A stretch of DNA of 64,000 nucleotides from Fragum whitleyi (GCA_948146395.1 OX411543.1:20748026-20812025), one strand, 5' to 3'; counted from the stretch's first letter, positions 44,551-56,296 are shown. Numbers and translations are program-made. The notes: generated by a model not told the origin, from the letters alone.

Positions 44551-45020
44551 TTAGACCACTCTTGAAGCGAATTGGCCAATCAGAGAACAGTATTTCAAAC
44601 GTATAAATCACAGATACAACTCCTAGCCTTGTATTTACAGATATACGATGGTATAGTATAACGTGCACGAGAATCGCGACATGTTTGTGTGCTGCGTCAT
44701 TGCAAAAATATGTCGTGTTTCTTATATGAGCGCCTGTTTCCAAAAGACTTTTTACAGTTTCAAAAAATACAAAAGGTCTGCAAAGAGTATCGGAAATAGA
44801 TTCATAAGTTACTTCAGCATTATTGCACGTTTTTACAGTAATATCAAAGCGAGCTTTACTCTTTTTTTATTGTACAGAGGTTTGGGTTAAAAATACAGTC
44901 AATGATAGAAAAGCGTGGTCTAAGTCAGATAGAAAATCTCGTGTCGCGGTATATGGGAAATAGACACTCGCTGTCGCTCGTGTCTATTTCCCATATACCA
45001 CGGCACTCGTTTTCTATCCT
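44551..45020 (+). mobile_element. TTAGACCAC-ended element plus hairpin (unit 1)
   Basis: TTAGACCACTCTTGAAGC (44551) and AAGCGTGGTCTAA (44911) are inverted ends of a 374-bp segment. A palindrome follows directly: GATAGAAAATCTCG..GCGGTATATGGGAAATAGACAC pairs with GTGTCTATTTCCCATATACC..CGTTTTCTATC (44928-45018). Unit 2 at 45178 repeats both parts. The short plus-strand frames across it are not conserved. Confidence 0.65.
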
Positions 45021-45177
45021 ATACTAATAGTTTAAGATTATAAATATATCTCCCATATTCATTCCAGATATTCAATCAAATTCTTAAATTCTAGATTTTC
45101 AAACAATGTAATAAATTCTAGTTTTAGATATCAAACCAATTTAAGTTTTGGACATCCGATCCAAACTGAATGATTCA

Positions 45178-45635
45178 TTAGACCACGCTTTAAGCTAATT
45201 GGCCAATCAGAGAACAGTATTTCAAAAGTATATATCAAAGATACAACTTCGTGCGTTGTAATTACAGATATAGGATGGTATTGTGTCGTGCACGTGAATC
45301 TCGACAGGTTTTGCGTGCAGAGTCATTTCAAAAAGATAACGAACATTCTACATGAGCGCTCTTTCAAAAAGACTTTCTACAGTGGCAAAATTGCAAAAGA
45401 TCTGCAAAATAGATTTATAAGTATTTTCAGCGTAATTACACATAGTAACAGAAATACTACAGCGAGTTTTATCCTTTTTTCATTGTTAAGAGGTTTTGTA
45501 AAAAAAAACCAGACAATGTTAGAAAAGCGAGGTCTAAGTCAGATAGAAAATCTCGTGCCGCGGTATATGGGAAATAGACACTCGCTAAAGCTCGTGTCTA
45601 TTTCCCATATACCACGACTCTCGTTTTCTATCCTA
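45178..45635 (+). mobile_element. TTAGACCAC-ended element plus hairpin (unit 2)
   Basis: Direct repeat of 44551-45020 starting TTAGACCACGCTTTAAGC, with AATTGGCCAATCAGAGAACAG in both. The second end is AAAGCGAGGTCTAAG (45525-45539), followed by the same 90-bp palindrome (45545-45632). The 158-codon frame across it (45288-45764) reads through the hairpin and is not a gene. Confidence 0.65.
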
Positions 45636-45769
45636 TACATAATGTGTGTCCGACTTTTAATGTCATGCATTGTATGCAATATTTCGATTTCCAGTTGCTG
45701 TAAAAGAAAGATATTTCATAGGCCAATGATCGATAACCAAGATAACTTAACCAAGTTAATTTAACCAAT

Positions 45770-46011
45770 TGACGCGTCACGCGGAAAGGAAACATCTGGG
45801 AATTCTGTAAAATAATATTTGAAAAAGAGATAAGTTCTAGCACAGGCCCACAAGGGGTCGCATTTCGAAAATTCTTTCACAGAATGGTAGAATGATTATT
45901 CTAGATCCAGAAAATGAGCAAAAACCGAAGAGTTTCGACCCAGGTCAGTCTGTGCAGTCCGCGCAGTCTGACAAGGATCGACACTTTACGCACTACCCAG
46001 ATGGTAACATA
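45770..46011 (-). mobile_element. GTGACCCGTCACG-type MITE (copy 5, one end lost)
   Basis: GACGCGTCACGCGGAAAGGAAACATCTGGG start; TTCGACCCAGGTCAGTCTGTGC hairpin at 45936-45983; ends at ACTACCCAGATGGTAAC without the final GTGACGGGTCACA. Confidence 0.7.
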
Positions 46012-46796
46012 ACAGATGAACTACAAAAATATATAATGAAAAAAGTGTGTTTCTTCATTAGATTTTGATATATTACACAAAATGACACGTTCATTATTTA
46101 ATCTATCATTTTCTCTATCTCTTCTTCTGTCAGTTTGTCGGTCTATCTCAAAATGCATTATTCACGCCACACTTTACCTCCAGTCTACTACAACTAGGTA
46201 TTTCGATTAACAATTTAAAAATACCTAATGCTTCTATCTTTATCTGACAAAGCATCAATAAAACTGGCAGCCATCTCAATATGTTATTCTTATATGAAGT
46301 GAACTAAGTAAACCATTAATGGGAAAGTTTGAAGCAATATAGGTAGAATTCGCTACTTTGACTCGTCGATTGTTTATAAATACATTGGAATAACATGTCA
46401 CAATAACGTATTCGAGTTATACTGACAAAGGGATTGATTTAGGGGTGTCCTTACATTTTGGTATTGTTTCTTTGGTGCTATGGGGCCCTTGTGCTTCGCA
46501 TTTGGGCGTGAAACCGTTTTTCGAAACTCTGAAAATATTAACGCTCTCCTATATACAAATATTTTTTAACAATTCTCTTAACATGGTAACAAGAGTTTTT
46601 GACACAATTAAATTCCTTTGACAACTTTTGTATGCGTCGATCTGAGGGGCAACGCTGTTTAGTTTCAGCTTGGACAGCTGATTTCAAAAGAGAAGATTAT
46701 TAAAGAAACTGTGAGCGGGATTTCAGACAATCTTACAGACGGACTTCGAATAGATAGAGGGTATTGATATAGTGGTCATGGAATACCGAGTTTATT

Positions 46797-46985
46797 AACC
46801 CTTTGCTGTTTAATCCCTGCTTTTTACGTGCCCGTGATTTTATAATTGAGAAATTCTTCTTTTTCCACACTATTTTCTACTCTACTAAATGGTTATTTTT
46901 CAAATTAAATCCGCTTTTAATTTTTGTCTGCAAAACCTTTGAATTTGGACAGGTCTAAAATTTTGTAAAACAGGAATGGGTTAAA
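46797..46985. mobile_element. TTAA-flanked MITE, family 2 (copy d, inverted)
   Basis: TTAACCCTTTGCTGTTTAATC start and ACAGGAATGGGTTAA end; the inner GGACAGGTCTAAAATTTTG is the reverse of copies a-c. The central hairpin is mostly deleted. Confidence 0.75.
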
Positions 46986-47989
46986 CGAGTAATCAATAAA
47001 CATATTTAAAAAACGAGACTGGGCCTCTGTATTTTATTAGCGTAAATTTTATATTCTATTTATAATATGACCGAATTTTTGCGAAAATCGTCAAAATTCT
47101 TGAAAATTGATATTTAAGTTTCCCGCGTAACTTATAACGCCGTTTAAAACTGACGTCACAATATATGCAAAATGCAATTTTCGCAAAATAGCAATGCTGT
47201 TCGCCCTGGGTCCATTTGCATAGGTATTCAACTAGTTTAATAACATCATAGCAATATAAAAAATATTCAACACCAAATTTAAATAATTTAAAAATTAAAA
47301 AGAAAAAAAAAGAATTGTGTGTATCTCGGGTGAGAATGGGATAGGGATTTAATGAGCAGTCGGAAATGGAATAAAATCTTAAATTTCGGTATGTGGCTTT
47401 ATCTATGTTAGAAATGTCTGTCCATTTTGCGATAATAACCAATTTAAAATTTATTTTTACCTCACGCTAGGAATTTAACAAGATTTTGCGAGTCAATTAA
47501 GATAGGAAATCCGTTTTTATTGCAACTTTTAACTGTCTATTGCAACTTATCAATTTTTATTGTATCTTCCACTAGGATTTTTTACATTCATCGATTGCAT
47601 CTAATAATAGTTCATAGCTCTGTTGTTTAATATCCAGCTAGATATAAATCTTCGAATATATTCAGTTCTAGAGATTATACAGTTATTAATCAAATATATA
47701 TTTACGCAAAAAGAAAGTGCATTTAGATTTATTATGATTTATGTGAAAGGTGAGTATTTTACGATCGTATAAGGAAATTCTAGTCGATACTATCAAATTT
47801 CGCGCATTCTGATAAGTCGAGAAATTGCTTTTATTTCTCGATAAAATAAATTTTGATTACGCAGCTATTTTGTAAGCTTCCGAAAAAGTAGTCTCAAGGG
47901 AAAACTGCTTTAATGTTGAGAAATCTTAACATTTTTGCTTAATGATATTAAATTGTAAGAAATGAAGATAATATTTTGTTGATTTCATA

Positions 47990-48110
47990 GAGGAATGAGA
48001 CTAGAAAACCTAATCACACTCATGTATGAATCTGCTTGGCGTATTCATACAGTGTGATAAGGTTTTTAGTTTCACACCTGTATGAAATCAACAAATACTC
48101 TCTTCGTCTC
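47990..48110. repeat. Fold-back inverted repeat
   Basis: AAAACCTAATCACACTCATGTATGAAT pairs with ATTCATACAGTGTGATAAGGTTTT around 48035; TTTGTTGATTTCATA/ATGAAATCAACAAAT extends the arms. The arm GTGATAAGGTTTTTAGT recurs at 56163-56180. Confidence 0.6.
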
Positions 48111-48547
48111 TAAATATTGTTTGGGTCGCGTAGAAATCCATATAAGTCCTTATTTGCTGATCTTGAGCTTTGAAAAATAAGAACATCGTAACTACAGCTT
48201 TAATCTATTTGTAGATAAGGTTTTCAGAGTTAAATCGACATGATGATCATTGCACATCGTCAGTGAGCGACGAAAACCTAGAAAATACAGTCCACAGAAG
48301 CCCACAGAAAATGACAGACGGCGATTCGATTCCTTATTTCATAGAATTATTCTAAAATATTCTTCTTTCTCGTCAGATGCCCTTGGAATTCAAAGTCATA
48401 TCATTGAAAGCCACGGTATACATGCAATTTATGGGCAATATATCTTGAATAGGGTTTTCTAAGTATTTTTGTTACATTTGCCTATTTTTAACTTGATAGA
48501 TGGCATGAACCTTGATTCACGTTGGGTTTCAATGAGATATGTTATAC

Positions 48548-48680
48548 CTGGGTGTGAAAGCCCGGTTGTTCTGCTTGGCGTGTTTCCTTTGCTCCATTTG
48601 CAGCCTGGATCCCCGAGTTCTTCTCCGTTTGTCCGACCGTCCCCATCAGAATCTGTCATACACAATTCTTTGGTCCATTT
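48548..48680 (-). CDS. Gene 1, temptin-like exon (first recognised exon)
   Basis: A 133-nt exon bounded by TTTCCCAG/AAATGG and CACCCAG/GTATAA, phase 0 to 1. It encodes KWTKELCMTDSDGDGRTNG, EELGDPGCKW and TPSRTTGLSHPG. The DSDGDGxTNGxELGDPxCxW block with TT-LSHPG is characteristic of temptin, a secreted molluscan Cys-rich protein first known as a mating-attraction pheromone component in Aplysia. The N-terminal exon or exons (signal peptide and the rest of the module) should lie above 48680; I could not find them. Confidence 0.85.
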
Positions 48681-49040
48681 CTGGGAAAATACAACGTTTT
48701 ATCAAGTTATTATAATTATTATCATTATTTTTTTTTAGTATTATTTTAGTGCCAAATAAAACAACAAGTTGAAAAAAATGATTAAGCTAAGCTATCATCA
48801 AAATTCACACATTTTGTGTCAAATCTAATCGAGTTAAGCCTATCTTTATTGACGATAAACCCATTAAAATAATTCACTTTTCAAGATTACTATGTTTAAA
48901 CTGCTGGAGAATCGCTATTAATACGAGATTCCTTTCAAAGTATCAACATGACTAAGTAGTCATGATAAGATTAACAAAACTTTTTAGTATCGAATAAATT
49001 GAATTTATAGATGTAGGGAAAGATAGATGCTCGGGCCTAC

Positions 49041-49206
49041 TTAAGGTAGCGGACCCGTAACAGTTCCGCAACATTTCGGACAACATATTCTTTCACAATG
49101 TTAACCGAGGTTTCCAAATGAAAATCATTTGGAAACCTCGGTTAACACTGTTAAAGTTCAATACTTATGAGATGTTGCAAAACTATTACAGGTCCACTAC
49201 CTTAAA
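49041..49206. mobile_element. TTAA-flanked palindromic MITE, family 1 (copy e)
   Basis: TTAAGGTAGCGGACCCGTAAC and TTACAGGTCCACTACCTTAA ends; centre AACCGAGGTTTCCAAATGA/TCATTTGGAAACCTCGGTT is a perfect 19-bp stem. Confidence 0.85.
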
Positions 49207-49214
49207 ATGCTGAT

Positions 49215-49785
49215 GCCAGGGGTGTGGAAGTCCCTTGTCTGTCTTGTCAGATATGTGCTTTTCTGGACAAGTACATTTTCTAGATTACAGTCGACCTTGC
49301 TCAAGCGACCACGTCTTATCTATAAAGCGACCATGTTAATTAAGGGACCGTTTTCAAAATCCCATTCTTAAAATCAGAATATCTTATAAAGTAGATATTA
49401 TTGGTCTTAAAAAATCTTTGTAAATGAATCTTATGTTGATAAAACACATTACAATCGTCTCATTGAGACGATTCTTTTGAGTTTAAACAACATAGGATGA
49501 TCGAGAAATGCCAAAAAGCATAGACATTCAATCAAAATAATGTGTCTGATTTGGTAACACAACGTGTACTAAGCGACCATTTTCTTTAACGACCGCGTTT
49601 CGGTGGACCCATTCGTGGTCGTTTAAAACAAGTTTTACTGTTCTTGTACGTGGACAAGTAAAAACATGAGTAAATCTTTGAATGATAAATGATCACTTTT
49701 TCTACGGACAAGTTCATTTTGATCTTGGACAAATAGACTAACAATTTACTTGTCCTAGGACAAGTGAAGAACATCTTTTTTCAAT
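49215..49785 (+). repeat. Third copy of ACTTGTCC repeat, split by a MITE
   Basis: CAGGGGTGTGGAAG and CTGGACAAGTACATTTTCTAGA (to 49286) resume as TCTTGTACGTGGACAAGTAAAA (49642) and CTTGTCCTAGGACAAGTGAAG. These match blocks of 42405-43130, with the MITE at 49287-49641 inserted between them. Confidence 0.55.
49287..49641. mobile_element. TACAGTCGACC-type MITE (Tc1/mariner-like)
   Basis: TACAGTCGACCTTGCTCAAGC with GCGACCACG at the left; CGTGGTCGTTTAAAACAAG and TTTTACTGT at the right. The inner GTCTCATTGAGACGATTC palindrome lies near 49457-49472. About 355 bp, no frame. Confidence 0.65.
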
Positions 49786-50780
49786 ATCGCCGCTGATGCT
49801 AAACCTAGGGCTATCTAAACCGGTGTCCAAATAAAAAAATCCATCAAGTCTTTAAATTTCATAGAATAAAATCACATGCGATTGTGTCATATTTATGTCT
49901 TATAAAAAAAACCTACAAGACGTAAATTGGACGATGTTATCTTATTGATAATACAATCGCCTGTGAATAATATTTATAAATATATTTATCAAACATCAAG
50001 GACAAGATCGCCAAAGTATCCAAATGAGTGATTTCAAAAGTGATGCACAAATACTGTAGAATTTTAGAAATTTTAAGATAAAACATATTTTGGTTTGTGA
50101 AACAGAATTTTGGGGTAATCACTGGCATATCTACACTGAAACGAACTTCTAAACGGCCACCTTGCATTTTCCACACTTTGACATATCTATAGTGATTAAA
50201 TAAAGTATCTTTTATTTCCAAATAAAAGGCCGTTCAATTTGGCGTATTCTCAAAGAAAGATGGATTAGAATTTTTGTCCTTGGTGTCTGTAGCAAACGAT
50301 CAAACACAAGAACCCTCCATTACGAAATTCACAAAAGTTACACATTTTCGAAGAATTTCAAATTTTCGGTCTTAGAATTACTCGGCGATTAATCCTATAC
50401 ATGACAAATATCGATGGCCATTGTGTGTCAGATACGAAATCACTGAAGAAAATAACATTCAGACTCTTTTGTTTCTCACAAAAGGATAAAATGCTAAAAT
50501 TACCCCACCCACCAATGTTAATTTTGAAATCAGGGGTACCCTTGAATTCCCGCCAAATTCGATTCTTTCCTCGCATTCTTTCAAGTCGATGTTGATGAAA
50601 GATTCTCAATTGATGATTTTTTTAAGAGATTTCACCAACTTCCCATTTCAGATACCAAAGAAAATATTATTTTTTCAGCAAAAACCAAGTGACCGTTTAG
50701 AAGTTCGTTTCAGTGTAGTATTACTTTTAAAAGGTGTACATATGTATTACTTTTTAAGGAGTATTCTGCGTAATTAATGA

Positions 50781-51122
50781 ACTGGCAAGGCGGGGCTTAA
50801 CCGTGACGTAATTAGGCGAGTATACTTTTCAAAAGTTTGGGTTCTTTCAAATTTTAGTCGGTAATTATCGTTAACGCGTGCAAATAACTGTATCCTAAAA
50901 CCTGAGGAATCACGTGCTTTGAGAGAGTGAACACATTTCATCGTTTGGTTACCAAGGTCTCGTAACTTCAGCTTGGTTAAGCTGAAGTTACGAGGATTTG
51001 ATTACCAATCTACGATTTATGGCCTCGAGTTATTTATGTCGAAACAGGTTATTTTAGACAAAAGCTGATTTCCCTTAACCTTAAGTGCAACGACCCGTTA
51101 CTTCGACTCCGCCCCGCCAGGG
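50781..51122. mobile_element. GGCAGGGCGG-ended MITE (copy b) with central hairpin
   Basis: CTGGCAAGGCGGGGCTTAACCGTGACG and CGTTACTTCGACTCCGCCCCGCCAG are inverted ends (each shown in parts: CTGGCAAGGCGGGGCTTA, TCCGCCCCGCCAG). The centre has TCGTAACTTCAGCTT/AAGCTGAAGTTACGA (50960-50996) inside GTTTGGTTACCAA/TTGATTACCAAT arms. Confidence 0.7.
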
Positions 51123-51197
51123 CATTAATCATGGATAATAAATACGCTTTAAGTCGGTTTTTTCTAGACATTATCTTCGAATGTGTCTCCATTTTTT

Positions 51198-51310
51198 TAA
51201 CTGAATGGAGTTGAACACCGCTTTCAATTAGTTTTCCATCATATCTAGGCGACTGGTACACCTAACAATCGATTCCTGCTATTTTCTACTTCAGCACTAC
51301 CACAACTCTC
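51198..51310 (-). mobile_element. Degenerate tRNA-derived SINE, 3' part
   Basis: TGAATGGAGTTGAACACCGC, GGCGACTGGTACACCTAACAA and GATTCCTGCTATTTTC follow the body order of the full SINEs with many substitutions; no tRNA head. Confidence 0.5.
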
Positions 51311-52620
51311 CCATTTCGTATCTAAAGTGATGATTCCTTTCTGATTCGAAAAGCATGATCAATTTCCTATAAAAAATCGTCTTTTGTAAGATCTCTGGTT
51401 ATATAATCAAACATCAATTTATTATGATACAATCTTTGAGAGTTTACAATTCTTTCTATAACGTCAAAACTGTTTTAACAGTATGTGTTAAACAAAAATT
51501 TGACCACACAGCGTTTTTCCTAAGAAAAATGGAAAATGTCAAAAAATCTCGAAGTGAGTGATTTATTTACAAAATAATTACCCGAAGGGTAGAAGTCGGT
51601 TTGACCTAAATGCCACTTAACTATCCAGAAAATCTGAAGAAAAAAGTCTAAGTACGTCAATTCTTATTATGAAATAAGCGCTACATGATGTATGAACAAT
51701 TATTTTACATCATTATAACCGTAAAGATTCTAATAGATCCTCATGCTTTGAGACGCCGCAGTAACGGGGGTTATTTTATGAAAATCAGTCATATTTTTAT
51801 TTAATTCTAAAATAAAAACGCTGTATAGGCTAAAACAGCAAATTATTGTACATCATTTTAAAGCGTTTGAATAGCTCTATCTTATAGACATTAAATTCTG
51901 ATACCCATGGCTGTGATGGAAAAATATTATCCAGTTTATCATTTAAAAAAAAATCGCCAAAAAAGCGCTTGCAACGCGTGACATGCTTCTCTTTCAATAC
52001 ATGTTCAAAATGCCTTAAAATTGCGGATACGCTCTTTATCATCCTGACATTTTACACACAAATACCTAGAATACTAGTCCTTATGCAGAGTGAATTTTGA
52101 AAGTCTCAGATAAAATTTTCCGAAATCTCTTCACGTAAAAAAATAGCGGAAAGTGTAACGCTGCTAAAAATCAAGCAAAAATGAAGACTAAAAATTTCAA
52201 CGAAAAAATAACCATACAAAACAAAGGGAATTGTCAAATCTAAACACATTACAGAAAAACGGTCAGATTTTTATTTCTTCAGTTTGAATTTGGGTTATTT
52301 TTGTTTCCAACTTAAATACAGAATTGTTGCGTGAAAAAGTCTGAAAAAATGTAACGCTTTTTGAAATTACGTCATTTTTTGCGCACCATTTTTGCGAGGC
52401 GTTACCAAAATCTTATTAAATGTCGATTAAATTTAATAAAAAATAAACTAGAAAAAATGGTCAGTCCATTATTTTCAAAAATATGTAACTATCTATATTT
52501 TGGGAATTAAACGCTAAATACGAGAAAGCTTAAAAAGTCTGAAAAAATGTCATGCTTTCTCATTTTAATGACATTTTACGTTGCGTGTTTCGCATTTTAA
52601 CGATTATTTCGAAATTACTG
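51311..52620. other. Intergenic interval without recognised feature
   Basis: AT-rich, with related phrases AAGTCTGAAAAAATGTAACGC (52340) and AAGTCTGAAAAAATGTCATGC (52535) suggesting an old diverged tandem repeat of about 195 bp between 52130 and 52610. No coding frame of note. Confidence 0.35.
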
Positions 52621-52624
52621 AAAC

Positions 52625-54165
52625 AAGAGCCGTCAGAGACGGATTATGCTCCCCGAATAAGGCATTGTCACAAAAACAAGAGCCATGTTGGACATGGACA
52701 TCCCCCGCCAAGAAAGCCTAATAGATAAAAGATTCTTTTGTACTGTCAAAGATTTGCCTCCTATAAAATCTAAGTAATAAAAATAACAAAGGGCAATAAC
52801 TCCAAAATTATGCAAGCAAGAGTTGTAGTTCAGGTGTATTGCACTTCTTCTCCATGAGATCTATCCACCCATAAAGATTCAAGTTAATACCTATTATACT
52901 CCAGAAGATATGCTCTAGACAAAATCTAGGTAGCAAAAATAACAAAGGGCAATAACTCCAAAATTATGCAAGCAAGAGTTGCAGTTCTTGTACACTGCAC
53001 TTCTCCTCTATGAGATCTATCCACCCATGAAGTTTCATGTTGATAGCTATTATACTTTAGGAGATATGCTCCAGACATAATCTAAGTATCAAAAATAACA
53101 AAGGGCAATAACTCCAAAATTATGCAAGCAAGAGTTGTTGTTCTTGTGCATAGCACTTCTCCTCTATAAGATCTATCCACCCATAAAGTTTCAAGTTGAT
53201 AGCTATTATACTTTAGGAGATATGCTCTGTGGTCAGATTGCAAGTACTCAAATAAGGTGTTATCTTATACAGCAAACATAAAGGTAACAAACATTAAACC
53301 CCCTTTTTGCATGACATATTTTAAGACACAAATTTCAAATAGTTTATGGTAAAGGGCATCTTATTTGCTACTGAAATATGAAATTTCATCAAATTTTGAG
53401 CATAAGACTAGGAGAAATGAAAGAATAACTGTATTTTACGCGCTAGCATAAAGGTAACAAACATTTAGCCCCCTTTTTCCATGATATATTTTTTTACGTT
53501 AATTTCAAATCGTTTATAGTAAAGGGCATCAGATTTGCTACTCAAATATGAAATTCCACTAAATTCTGACTGTTAGACTAGGAAAATTTGGGGAAAACTG
53601 TTTTTTTACCCTAAGTCCCCTTTTCCCGTGACGAGGCCTCAAATCCAAAAACGGTCACAGATGCATCAACACTATATCATAGGAAGTTCACATGGTAAGT
53701 TTCATTTGATTTGGCCAAAGGGTTATGGAGAAATAGGTGGGGACGGAACGACGGATGGAATAACTTTTTTACATGCTAACGTAAAGGTAACAAACATTTA
53801 GCCCCCTTTTTCGATGATATATTTTTTTACGTTAATTTCAAATTGTTTATAGTAAAGGGCATCTGATTTGCTACTCAAATATGAAATTTCACTAAATTCT
53901 GACAGTAAGACTAGGAGAAATTTGGAAAAAGCTATTTTTTACCCTAAGTCCCCTTTTCCCGTGACGAGGCCTCAAATCCAAAAACCGTCACAGATGCATC
54001 ATCACTATATCATAAAGAGTTCACATGGTAAGTTTCATTTGATTTGGCCCAAGGGTCATGGAGAAATAGGTGGGGACGGACGGACGGACGGAATTACGGA
54101 CGAACGGACGGATGGACAGACAAAGCGGTGGCTATATGCTCTCCCTTCGGGGAGCATAAAAAATG
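52625..54165 (+). repeat. Composite dispersed element with two kinds of internal repeat
   Basis: The first part has three units of about 160 bp (52788, 52939, 53096) with AACAAAGGGCAATAACTCC, ATTATGCAAGCAAGAGTTG and GAGATCTATCCACCCATAAAG. The second part has three units starting AAAGGTAACAAACATT (53281, 53452, 53786), the last two long and including GACGAGGCCTCAAATCCAAAA. The end is a GGACGGAC run, then a short GCTCTCCCTTCGGGGAGCATAAAA hairpin. The start TCAGAGACGGATTATGCTCCCCG is complementary to that end. Confidence 0.75.
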
Positions 54166-54821
54166 AAAAACTAAACAGAATAAGTTGATTAATAAATTTT
54201 CCTTGATTTTGACGAGTTTATAGTAAAGCAAGACCAACAATACCAAGTCTTTTATCTTTTTTATATGCCCTTTTTAGTTTGTAGGAAATTCAAATCTTTT
54301 GTTTATATAGAATTGGTTTTGTTTCGTAATTACAGAGATTCTACACCCTGAAAATATTTGATACTCCGCTGAACATGGTAGTTACATTTTTAATCACCTC
54401 TTTTGATATAATTCAGAATATGGTATTTGGTTGTTTCAAATGAAACGCGTTCGTTTTTCTCCAATTTTACGCTTCAAAATAATGTCAAATTACATTATGA
54501 TAGATATACCCCCAGTTCGCTGCGACGTCTCTCTGGAATAGCCAAAACCCCATCTTTTTTCGCGTGGTTTTCAGAAAACTAAACTTTTAATAAATCCCAC
54601 CCAGGAAATCAATGCCAGAATGATAAAGTAAGGTCAATATAACCTTTCTCATAAAAAATGTTATAATTAAATGCTTAAATACGTAGATGATTTGCTTTAC
54701 AATTTTCTCTGATTCTCTGTATTCGGCCTAGGTTATTCAAAAGTCATGTAAATCCCTTCAACAATGGTAAATTGTACGAGAATCACCTTTGCATTTGATC
54801 TCGATTTTGTCGTCGAAGTAA

Positions 54822-55172
54822 ATTAACAATTGCATGAATTTGAATGATTTCGGAATGATATTGTATGAGTGTAAGGAACGAGTTTTAAATTAGATAAATG
54901 GAGGGGGGAATAAATAATATCGATAATTTTGTCCACTGGAGGATATTTTTACCTCCCTTTAATAAGATTTACGTACTTTTTACTGTTTAGTGTCTTCACG
55001 CACAATACAGACGCTTAAAAATCAATACCGGCAAAATAAAATTGTACAGTTAAAATGTTAACCATTTTGAACGATTCGAAGCATTTCTTTTGATTTGGAA
55101 TGAATGTTTGTAGAGTTGGGCGAGAGATTTGGAATGGTTTTGATCGAGGTATTTCATTTTTACGATGTTCAA
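54822..55172 (+). mobile_element. TACAGTTA-type MITE (diverged copy)
   Basis: TGCATGAATTTGAATGATTTCGGAATGATATTG, TACCTCCCTTTAATAAG and GGCGAGAGATTTGGAATGG..TTTTTACGATGTTC keep the internal order of 34512-34949; ends are eroded. Confidence 0.55.
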
Positions 55173-55309
55173 AACTGAATGACATGCCTGTCCATTTCAA
55201 CCATCATACATGTACTGATAACGAGTAACAAAGTTGATTCGAATATATCTTGAGAATCTTAATGTTTGTCTTTTCGCTTTTAGCAGTTTTTCACTGGAGT
55301 ATCAAACTA

Positions 55310-55485
55310 TAGATTTATGGTATTTCTCTCAACAGTACTTCCTTTCGGGGAGTCAAGCTCTCGCCCAACTTAGGTTTACAAATCATATCACCCTATTGGT
55401 AGAATACAAATGACAATAAGGATATGTGCCGAAATCGAGGATCGAACCGGGAACTCCTTGACTGGCATGGCCACCTATGACAGCG
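55310..55485 (-). mobile_element. Degenerate tRNA-derived SINE
   Basis: TATGGTATTTCTCTCAACAGTA, TCATATCACCCTATTGGTAGAA and GATCGAACCGGGAACTCC mirror the SINE body and B-box; the A-box side reads ACCTATGACAGCGTG and is broken. Confidence 0.5.
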
Positions 55486-55544
55486 TGACATCGCCTTTGA
55501 ATATTGTATGATATAAGTGAAATACGTGTTTATCATATTTCACA

Positions 55545-55802
55545 TATCATAAAAGATATGTTGGCAGCCAGCCTTCTGGTTTCAGAGAAGAAGATTTATA
55601 AAGTTTATCACATTTCCCCTTTTCAGTTTCCGTGGCAATCAGACAACACAAGGAATATTCCTGTCGAGTTTCATCAAGATTTACCAACCGGTTCATGAGG
55701 AGAATATCTTTTATGAAATTGTGGACGACGCACACTGAGGCCAGACATTGGACGAACTAAACAGCTCAGCTTTGGCACTTCGTGTTTATGTGAGCTAAAA
55801 AG
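55545..55802 (+). repeat. GTGAGCTAAAA-tailed dispersed repeat
   Basis: GCCTTCTGGTTTCAGAGAAGAAGATTT, CAATCAGACAACACAAGGAAT, GAGTTTCATCAAGATTTACC, AAATTGTGGACGACGCAC and the end CACTTCGTGTTTATGTGAGCTAAAA. Same block order as 1-316, here with the 5' part as well. Confidence 0.65.
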
Positions 55803-56067
55803 AAATAGAACCGTCAACATCGCGAAGTACCGGATTGTTATACACAATGTATATTTTTTAGAAATAATGTATCAGGGTTTATCAAACCAAAAAACTACTT
55901 TTTAATGTTTGAATGAGAAAAAAAGAGTATCCAGAACATATCAAGAGTGTATATGACGTTTTCCTAAATAATTTAAATTCAGCAATATCTGTCAAGGTTC
56001 TTGTATTGTGATTGACTAAAAATTTCAAAATTGACGGTATCAGTTTTTAAGATTAGAAAATATGGGG

Positions 56068-56212
56068 GTTCGGGGGGGGGGGGGGGGGGGAGGGGTATGG
56101 TTGGCTACATCATAGGATTATGAAGCTTGAATTCAAGACAATATGTTTAGCTATTCATATAATGTGATAAGGTTTTTAGTATCATACACCCCCACCCCCA
56201 CCCCTACCCCCA
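56068..56212. repeat. G-tract and C-tract pair (quadruplex-prone)
   Basis: A run of about 20 G (56071-56091) is followed 100 bp later by four C-runs (CACCCCCACCCCCACCCC and TACCCCCAG, 56186-56212). Either could form a G-quadruplex, on opposite strands. Confidence 0.7.
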
Positions 56213-56296
56213 GAAATGTCTTTTCATCCCTTAAATGTTTCTTAATATTCTTTCAAATAGATATTAATTGCGGTTGGCAATGACAAATATAAACAT

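Noticed and set aside
45288..45764. 158-codon plus-strand frame
   Set aside because: Runs through an inverted-repeat element and its 90-bp palindrome; the sister unit at 44663 does not keep the frame.
47056..47442. 128-codon minus frame
   Set aside because: AT-rich with an Ile/Phe/Tyr/Lys composition typical of chance frames; overlaps a diverged repeat shared with 29150-29310.
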